Of a stretch of 13,950 nucleotides of DNA, positions 10,021-13,950 are shown one piece after another (position 1 is the stretch's first letter; every line of letters begins with the position of its first letter). Origin of the DNA: an uncultured Gemmatimonadales bacterium (GTDB lineage Bacteria; Gemmatimonadota; Gemmatimonadetes; JACCXV01; JAHWKZ01). The position numbers and the translations under genes are program-made. The stretch covers positions 1-13,950 of the forward strand of contig CAMYLR010000014.1 of assembly GCA_947259315.1 (NCBI GenBank), read 5' to 3'. The notes under the pieces are model-generated. The model saw only the letters and a program-made list of their open reading frames with translations, searched no databases and was not told where the DNA came from.

Positions 10021-11167
10021 CTCATCTCGCAAACCACATATCGATACGCTGGCGGTTCAGGCCGGTCGGCTCGAGGACGCTCATGGCGCGGTTGTCACAC
10101 CGATCTATCAAGCGTCGACGTTCGACTATCCCGCCGGGGATCGTCCGCTCGTCTATACGCGGTACGGGAACAACCCGACTCAGATCGCGGTGCAGGAGCG
10201 GATTACCGCGCTCGAGGGTGCTCGCGCGGCGTTGATCCTGTCGAGCGGGATGGCGGCCTTGTCGACGGCGATCCTCACGGTGTGCCAGGCTGGTGATCAC
10301 GTGGTGGCGGCGCCGGAGCTGTACGGTGGTACGCACCGTCTGCTCGATAACGAGTTGCCAGGTTGGGGGATCAAGGTCAGCTACGCCGCGGATCACGGGC
10401 CGGAGGCGTGGGAAGCGGTGATAAAGCCCAACACCAAGCTGTTTTTGTGGGAGGCGATCACCAACCCGTTGGTGCGAGTGGCGGATGGTGAGGCGTTGGC
10501 CGGGTTGGCGCGCGATCGTGGAGTGGTATCGCTCGTCGACGCGACGTTTGCGACGCCGATCAATCAGCGACCGGCGGAGTTCGGTGTCGATCTCGTCATG
10601 CACAGCGCCACGAAGTATTTGGGCGGTCACGCCGACTTGATCGGTGGCGTTCTCGCCGGCGATGACGGGCTGATCGAGCGGGCCACACGGATGCTGGCGA
10701 GCCTGGGTGGGTCGGCCGACCCGCACGCGGTCTTCCTGCTCGAGCGAGGCATCAAGACGCTGGCGCTGCGGATGGCACGCCACAACGAGAACGGCCGCGC
10801 AATATCGGAGTACCTGGCGTCGCACCCTAAGATCGAGCGGGTTTTCTACCCGACGCTCGCCGATCATCCCGATCGCGATGTCGCTGCTCGCGTGTTGAGT
10901 GGTGCCGGAGGCGTGGTGGCGTTCATTCCGCGGGCCACGCCGGCCGAGGCGCAACGAATCGTCGAGCGGTTCGAGTGGATTCGGCTGGCACCGAGCCTGG
11001 GCGGGGTCGAGTCGTTGGTCTCGATGCCGGCCATGACGTCACACCGCCATTTGACGTCAGACCAGCGCGCTCAGCGTGGGATGCCCGATCAGACCGTGCG
11101 GCTGGCGCTGGGGGTTGAAGCGGCCGAAGACTTGATCGATGACCTCGACCGCGCGCTGACCAGCTGA
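10010..11167 (+). CDS. Trans-sulfuration family PLP enzyme (cystathionine gamma-synthase/lyase or methionine gamma-lyase type)
   Basis: A 385-residue fold-type I PLP enzyme of the Cys/Met metabolism family. Seen: VTPIYQASTF (29-38); YTRYGN (49-54), whose Tyr/Arg bind the PLP phosphate of the partner subunit; SSGMAA (78-83); DATFATP (177-183) with Asp177 for the pyridine nitrogen; SATKYLGGH (199-207) with Lys202 as the PLP lysine; and SLGGVESL near the C-terminus for substrate carboxylate binding. Length is normal for the family. The members split or make cystathionine or release methanethiol from methionine; the exact reaction cannot be assigned from motifs. The start is fixed by the AAGGAGGT site. 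The gene overlaps the PfkB gene by 11 bp, and its TGA overlaps the CTG start of the glycerate kinase gene. Confidence 0.92.
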   Translation: MHANSSRKPHIDTLAVQAGRLEDAHGAVVTPIYQASTFDYPAGDRPLVYTRYGNNPTQIAVQERITALEGARAALILSSGMAALSTAILTVCQAGDHVVAAPELYGGTHRLLDNELPGWGIKVSYAADHGPEAWEAVIKPNTKLFLWEAITNPLVRVADGEALAGLARDRGVVSLVDATFATPINQRPAEFGVDLVMHSATKYLGGHADLIGGVLAGDDGLIERATRMLASLGGSADPHAVFLLERGIKTLALRMARHNENGRAISEYLASHPKIERVFYPTLADHPDRDVAARVLSGAGGVVAFIPRATPAEAQRIVERFEWIRLAPSLGGVESLVSMPAMTSHRHLTSDQRAQRGMPDQTVRLALGVEAAEDLIDDLDRALTS

Positions 11168-12276
11168 AGACCGTCGTCGCGGCCCCCAACGCATTCAAAG
11201 GGACGTTCAGCGCGGTGGAAATCGTGGAAGCGTGGGCGTCGGAGGCGGGTTCCACTCTAGAGGTCATTCCGCGACCGCTGTCAGACGGTGGCGACGGGTT
11301 CCTCGACGTCATTCGCTATTACCAGCCCGGCATTCTCGAAGTGAGGGCGCGGGTGCGAGATCCGCTCGGTCGACCCATCGACGCGCGATGGGGTTGGGAC
11401 CCAGAGCACGAGACAGCCTACCTGGAGAGCGCGGCCGCGTCGGGGTTGGCGAAGCTCGCGCCAGCGGAACGTGCCCCGCTCGATGCGGATACGTTTGGGG
11501 TCGGTCAGCTGATCGGCTGCGCTGCCGGTCTTGGTGTCCGTCGATTGTTGATTGGCCTGGGTGGGTCGGCGACCGTAGATGGCGGTTTTGGGATGGCGCG
11601 CGCGCTGGGGTACCGGTTCGAGGATCGACGCGGCGAGCTGATCGTCCGGCCGGGTGATCTGGCGGGCTTAGCGAAGATCGTGCCCCCCGACGATCGGTCG
11701 TTGACCGATCAGCTAGCGGTCACCGCGCTCGTCGACGTTGCCAACCCGCTGCTCGGCCCATCCGGGGCAGCACCCGTCTTTGGTCCCCAAAAGGGTGCCG
11801 ATCGAGAGGCGATCGAGCGGTTGGAGACGGGTCTGGCGACGCTCGCCCGGAGGTGGGTGGCGGATCTCGGCGTCGCTTCGGACGTGAGCGAAGCGCCCGG
11901 GACCGGCGCCGCCGGTGGTCTGGGCGCTGGCTGTCGGGCGTTTCTAGGTGCCGAGATCGACCTCGGCGCCCGGTGGTGCGCGGAGCTGGCCCGGCTCGGT
12001 GAGGCGTTGCACGGCGCCGACGGCGTGGTTACCGGCGAAGGACGGTTCGACGACCAAAGCGGCACCGGAAAAGTGACCGGATACGTCATCGACCAGGCCC
12101 AGCGAAGCGGTTTTCCGGCCGTCGTCGTCTGTGGGTCCTCGACCGAGACCGAATCCCCGCCGGGGGTGACGATCGTCGCCGGTGGGCGCGTCTCCGAGCC
12201 GGGCCCAGCAGCTGAGTTGTCGCGCACCGACCTGATCGAGCTGTTTCGAGTCGCTGTCGACGAGCTCGGGTTTTGA
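11164..12276 (+). CDS. Glycerate kinase (GarK/GlxK family), probable CTG start
   Basis: A 370-residue glycerate kinase, close to the family's usual length of about 375-380. Such enzymes phosphorylate D-glycerate, usually to 2-phosphoglycerate. Motifs: APNAFKGT (7-14), SDGGDG (40-45), GLGGSATVDGG (131-141), NPLLGP (194-199), VFGPQKGA (206-213), GTGAAGGLG (247-255) and VTGEGRFDDQSGTGK (289-303). The first standard start, GTG 11215, would delete the conserved N-terminal strand and APNAFKGT. The frame is open upstream to a stop at 11140-11142, and the only plausible near-cognate start is CTG 11164. That gives (M)KTVVAAPNAFKGT, exactly the family N-terminus. CTG overlaps the preceding TGA (CTGA), implying coupled translation. 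The stop TGA lies inside the -35 box of the next promoter. Confidence 0.9.
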   Translation: MKTVVAAPNAFKGTFSAVEIVEAWASEAGSTLEVIPRPLSDGGDGFLDVIRYYQPGILEVRARVRDPLGRPIDARWGWDPEHETAYLESAAASGLAKLAPAERAPLDADTFGVGQLIGCAAGLGVRRLLIGLGGSATVDGGFGMARALGYRFEDRRGELIVRPGDLAGLAKIVPPDDRSLTDQLAVTALVDVANPLLGPSGAAPVFGPQKGADREAIERLETGLATLARRWVADLGVASDVSEAPGTGAAGGLGAGCRAFLGAEIDLGARWCAELARLGEALHGADGVVTGEGRFDDQSGTGKVTGYVIDQAQRSGFPAVVVCGSSTETESPPGVTIVAGGRVSEPGPAAELSRTDLIELFRVAVDELGF

Positions 12277-12300
12277 CGCTTTCGTCGCACGCGCTATACT
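12273..12300 (+). promoter_or_regulatory. Sigma-70-type promoter for the cytochrome c gene
   Basis: TTGACG (12273-12278) and TATACT (12295-12300) are separated by 16 bases, each one or two mismatches from consensus. The -35 box overlaps the stop codon of the glycerate kinase gene. Transcription would begin near 12307 and leave a leader of about 75 bases before ATG 12382. It is the clearest promoter in the window. Confidence 0.75.
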
Positions 12301-12381
12301 CTCCTACCCGAGTCGCAAACCGCTGTTGATCACGGGGCTGGGGTCATGCCCCAAAGCAACCCAGGTCCTAGGAGAAGGCCG

Positions 12382-12801
12382 ATGGACATACTATTTCGCT
12401 CACTAGCAGTGTCTGTCTTGGTGGTCGGTTTCGCCGCTTGCGGTGGTGGTGGGAACGGCACCCCGGCGGAAGAGCCAGCCGGAGAGATGCCGGATGCGGG
12501 CGCGCCTGCCGATGACGCCATGGAAGCCGCCGATGGGGGAGCGGTGTTTGCCACCAACTGCGCCACCTGTCATGGTGACGACGGCACCGGTGGTGGTGCC
12601 GCTGCGGTCGGGTTGGAGCCCCCGCCAGCGGACCTCACCGATGGCACTTGGACGACCGGTGACGGGTCGATGGCGGCGATCGTCAACGTCGTCGAGAACG
12701 GCAGTCCTGGAACGGCGATGATCGCCTGGAAGGGCACGCTGACCGACGCCGAGATCAACGCCGTCTCCGAGCACATTCACGCGATGGGGGGCGGGCAGTA
12801 G
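12382..12801 (+). CDS. Small cytochrome c lipoprotein, mono-heme class I
   Basis: A 139-residue lipid-anchored c-type cytochrome. The start ATG 12382 has AGGAG at 12370-12374 and begins a lipoprotein signal (MDILFRSLAV, hydrophobic core, lipobox GFAAC with Cys20). An upstream in-frame ATG at 12346 would add 12 residues ahead of this signal and has a weaker ribosome-binding site. A glycine/proline/acidic linker (21-52) separates the anchor from the heme domain: C-A-T-C-H at 60-64 binds heme c, and Met113 in GTAMIAWKG is the likely second axial ligand. The size suits a periplasmic electron shuttle or the cytochrome subunit of a redox enzyme, but no oxidase or dehydrogenase subunit is adjacent. 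It has its own promoter and terminator. The electron partners are unknown. Confidence 0.92.
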   Translation: MDILFRSLAVSVLVVGFAACGGGGNGTPAEEPAGEMPDAGAPADDAMEAADGGAVFATNCATCHGDDGTGGGAAAVGLEPPPADLTDGTWTTGDGSMAAIVNVVENGSPGTAMIAWKGTLTDAEINAVSEHIHAMGGGQ

Positions 12802-12832
12802 GTTCCTCTCCAAACCCCTCCGCGGCGATCGC

Positions 12833-12868
12833 GAGACCCCGTCGGCTGACCCGACGGGGTCTCTTTCT
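12833..12868 (+). terminator. Rho-independent terminator after the cytochrome c gene
   Basis: A perfect 13-bp stem, GAGACCCCGTCGG (12833-12845) and CCGACGGGGTCTC (12851-12863), with a 5-nt loop followed by TTTCT. It starts 31 bases after the cytochrome stop. It ends only 12 bases before the ABC ATPase start codon, so expression of the ABC genes must come from readthrough or from a promoter I cannot see. Confidence 0.9.
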
Positions 12869-12880
12869 AGGTAGGCCCGG

Positions 12881-13441
12881 ATGCAGATCGTTTGTCGTGA
12901 CCTGGTAAAGACGTACTCGCTCGCGGAGCGCGACGTGGGTGCGCTGAACGGAGTCTCGTTCGAGCTGACGTCGGGCGAAGTGACCGTCGTTGTCGGTCGT
13001 TCGGGTTCTGGCAAGACGACGTTGCTGAACGCGTTGGGAGGCCTTGAACGGCCGACCTCGGGAACAGTTCTGATCGACGGTGAGGAGCTGTACGCTCGCG
13101 GCGATCGTGAGTTGTCGCGTTATCGCAACGAACGGATCGGTTTCGTGTTCCAGTCGTTTCACTTTCTCAGCGAACAGATCGATCAGCCAGCCGGTACGCT
13201 GTCGGCCGGGCAGCGGCAGCGCGTCGCTATCGCACGGGCGCTGGTCAATCGCCCCGATTTTGTGTTGGCCGACGAGCCAACGGGCAATCTTGACGAGGAA
13301 ACCGGTGCCGACATCGTAGCTCAACTTGAAGCATTGGCTCGGCAAAAGGGATTGGGGGTCGTGATCGTGACCCACGATCCAGCGATCACGGCGATCGCCG
13401 ACAGGGTTCTCCGACTAGAAAACGGACGGTTGGTCGAATGA
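12881..13441 (+). CDS. ABC transporter ATP-binding protein (LolD/MacB type), with shortened helical subdomain
   Basis: A 186-residue ABC ATPase. All core motifs are present: Walker [10 protein letters not shown] (39-47), Q-loop Gln91 in FVFQSF, signature LSAGQ (107-111), Walker [12 protein letters not shown] (128-138) with Glu132, and H-loop His165. GERPTSG-like and ALVNRP segments match the LolD/MacB/FtsE group, which powers lipoprotein release, efflux or cell-wall control through FtsX-type permeases. Only 15 residues separate Gln91 from the signature, where family members have about 50, so roughly 35 residues of the alpha-helical subdomain that contacts the permease are missing in frame. 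Total length is 186 against about 220-235. ATG 12881 follows AGG at 12873-12875. The stop overlaps the permease start as ATGA. It may be a working variant, a damaged gene or an assembly collapse. Confidence 0.88.
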   Translation: MQIVCRDLVKTYSLAERDVGALNGVSFELTSGEVTVVVGRSGSGKTTLLNALGGLERPTSGTVLIDGEELYARGDRELSRYRNERIGFVFQSFHFLSEQIDQPAGTLSAGQRQRVAIARALVNRPDFVLADEPTGNLDEETGADIVAQLEALARQKGLGVVIVTHDPAITAIADRVLRLENGRLVE

Positions 13442-13950
13442 GGAAAGGTCAGGCGTTAACGCGGGCCGTGCGCAACCTCAGGCGCCACGGCGCGCGCAGC
13501 GCGATGCTGATTGGCGGCGTGGCGCTCGGCGTGGCGCTACTCGTGTTCCTGCTGGCGTTTGTGAGCGGAACGCGAAGAGCGCTGCTCGATCGGGTCGTGT
13601 CTTCGATTCCGATCACGCACATCGTCGTCGTTCCCAAAGCGTTTTCGCTTTCCGTCTTGCGATTCGAGAGTCCGCTGTCGAACCTGGATGATCAGGCCGC
13701 CGAGCGGATCGCAGCGCTAGACGGTGTCGAGCGCGTCATGCCGATGGCTGGTCTCAAACTTCCGGCCCAGATGCGAGCCAATTTCTTCGGCCGGGGGTTT
13801 GTCACCGACACCGGTGTATTCGGAATCGAACCCGATCTGGTAGTCGATCAGCTCGCGGAGGACGCCGGGTTTGAGGCCGAGGTCTCGGGCGTGATTCCGG
13901 CGGTCATCTCGAGTGACTTGATCGACATGTACAACACTGGGTTTGCGAAA
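13438..13950 (+). CDS. ABC transporter permease, MacB/FtsX/LolC-like (partial, runs off the window)
   Basis: Open from ATG 13438 to the last base, giving 171 residues without a stop. A basic N-terminus ([20 protein letters not shown]) precedes one transmembrane helix (about 21-43), then a periplasmic region resembling the MacB core domain, with I-P-A-V-I-S-S-D-L-I-D-M-Y-N near 153-166. This is the layout of FtsX-superfamily permeases: one helix, a large periplasmic domain, then three helices that would lie beyond the window. It overlaps the ATPase gene by 4 bases (ATGA), so the two are translationally coupled subunits of one exporter. Whether it handles lipoproteins, lipids or peptides cannot be told. 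Confidence 0.85.
   Translation, partial: MRKGQALTRAVRNLRRHGARSAMLIGGVALGVALLVFLLAFVSGTRRALLDRVVSSIPITHIVVVPKAFSLSVLRFESPLSNLDDQAAERIAALDGVERVMPMAGLKLPAQMRANFFGRGFVTDTGVFGIEPDLVVDQLAEDAGFEAEVSGVIPAVISSDLIDMYNTGFAK

Noticed and set aside
8899-10032. 377-codon minus-strand open frame across the ROK and PfkB genes
   Set aside because: It is rich in Arg/His/Pro/Ser with no recognisable motif and lies opposite two well-supported kinases.

Overview
The window is high-GC (roughly 60-65%), densely coded DNA from the chromosome of a Gram-negative bacterium. The envelope genes point to an outer membrane: a beta-barrel protein with calcium-binding-type repeats, a PKD lipoprotein, a periplasmic L,D-transpeptidase, a cytochrome c lipoprotein and a LolD/MacB-like ABC exporter. 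The style (TSP3 repeats on an outer-membrane barrel, lipoprotein cytochrome c, frequent GTG/TTG/CTG starts, strong GATC richness) resembles Gemmatimonadota or related environmental phyla. That placement is a guess; no rRNA or tRNA gene is present to settle it. I see no mobile element, CRISPR array or prophage.

Layout: (1) 2-55, the tail of an unknown upstream gene, then a hairpin. (2) 168-2100, envelope genes: a TSP3-repeat outer-membrane protein, a strong intrinsic terminator, then a YkuD-type L,D-transpeptidase. (3) 2104-3795 on the minus strand, a 563-residue PKD-domain lipoprotein convergent with the transpeptidase (3-bp gap). (4) 3935-8067, housekeeping genes priA (replication restart helicase) and lepA (elongation factor 4). 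(5) 8139-12276, a tightly packed four-gene set: ROK sugar kinase, divergent PfkB-family kinase, trans-sulfuration-family PLP enzyme and glycerate kinase. Its members overlap or nearly touch, and several starts are non-ATG. (6) 12273-12868, a single-gene unit with a near-consensus sigma-70 promoter, a small cytochrome c lipoprotein and a strong terminator. (7) 12881-13950, an ABC ATPase overlapping (ATGA) a MacB/FtsX-type permease that runs off the window.

Most of the window is ordinary core and metabolic content, and I do not see an obvious new defence or mobile system. The most unusual items are: the ABC ATPase, which has every nucleotide-binding motif but lacks about 35 residues of the helical subdomain; the outer-membrane TSP3 protein, whose usual OmpA peptidoglycan-binding domain is replaced by an unrecognised domain of about 90 residues; and glycerate kinase, whose conserved N-terminus is only reached from a CTG start overlapping the previous stop codon.
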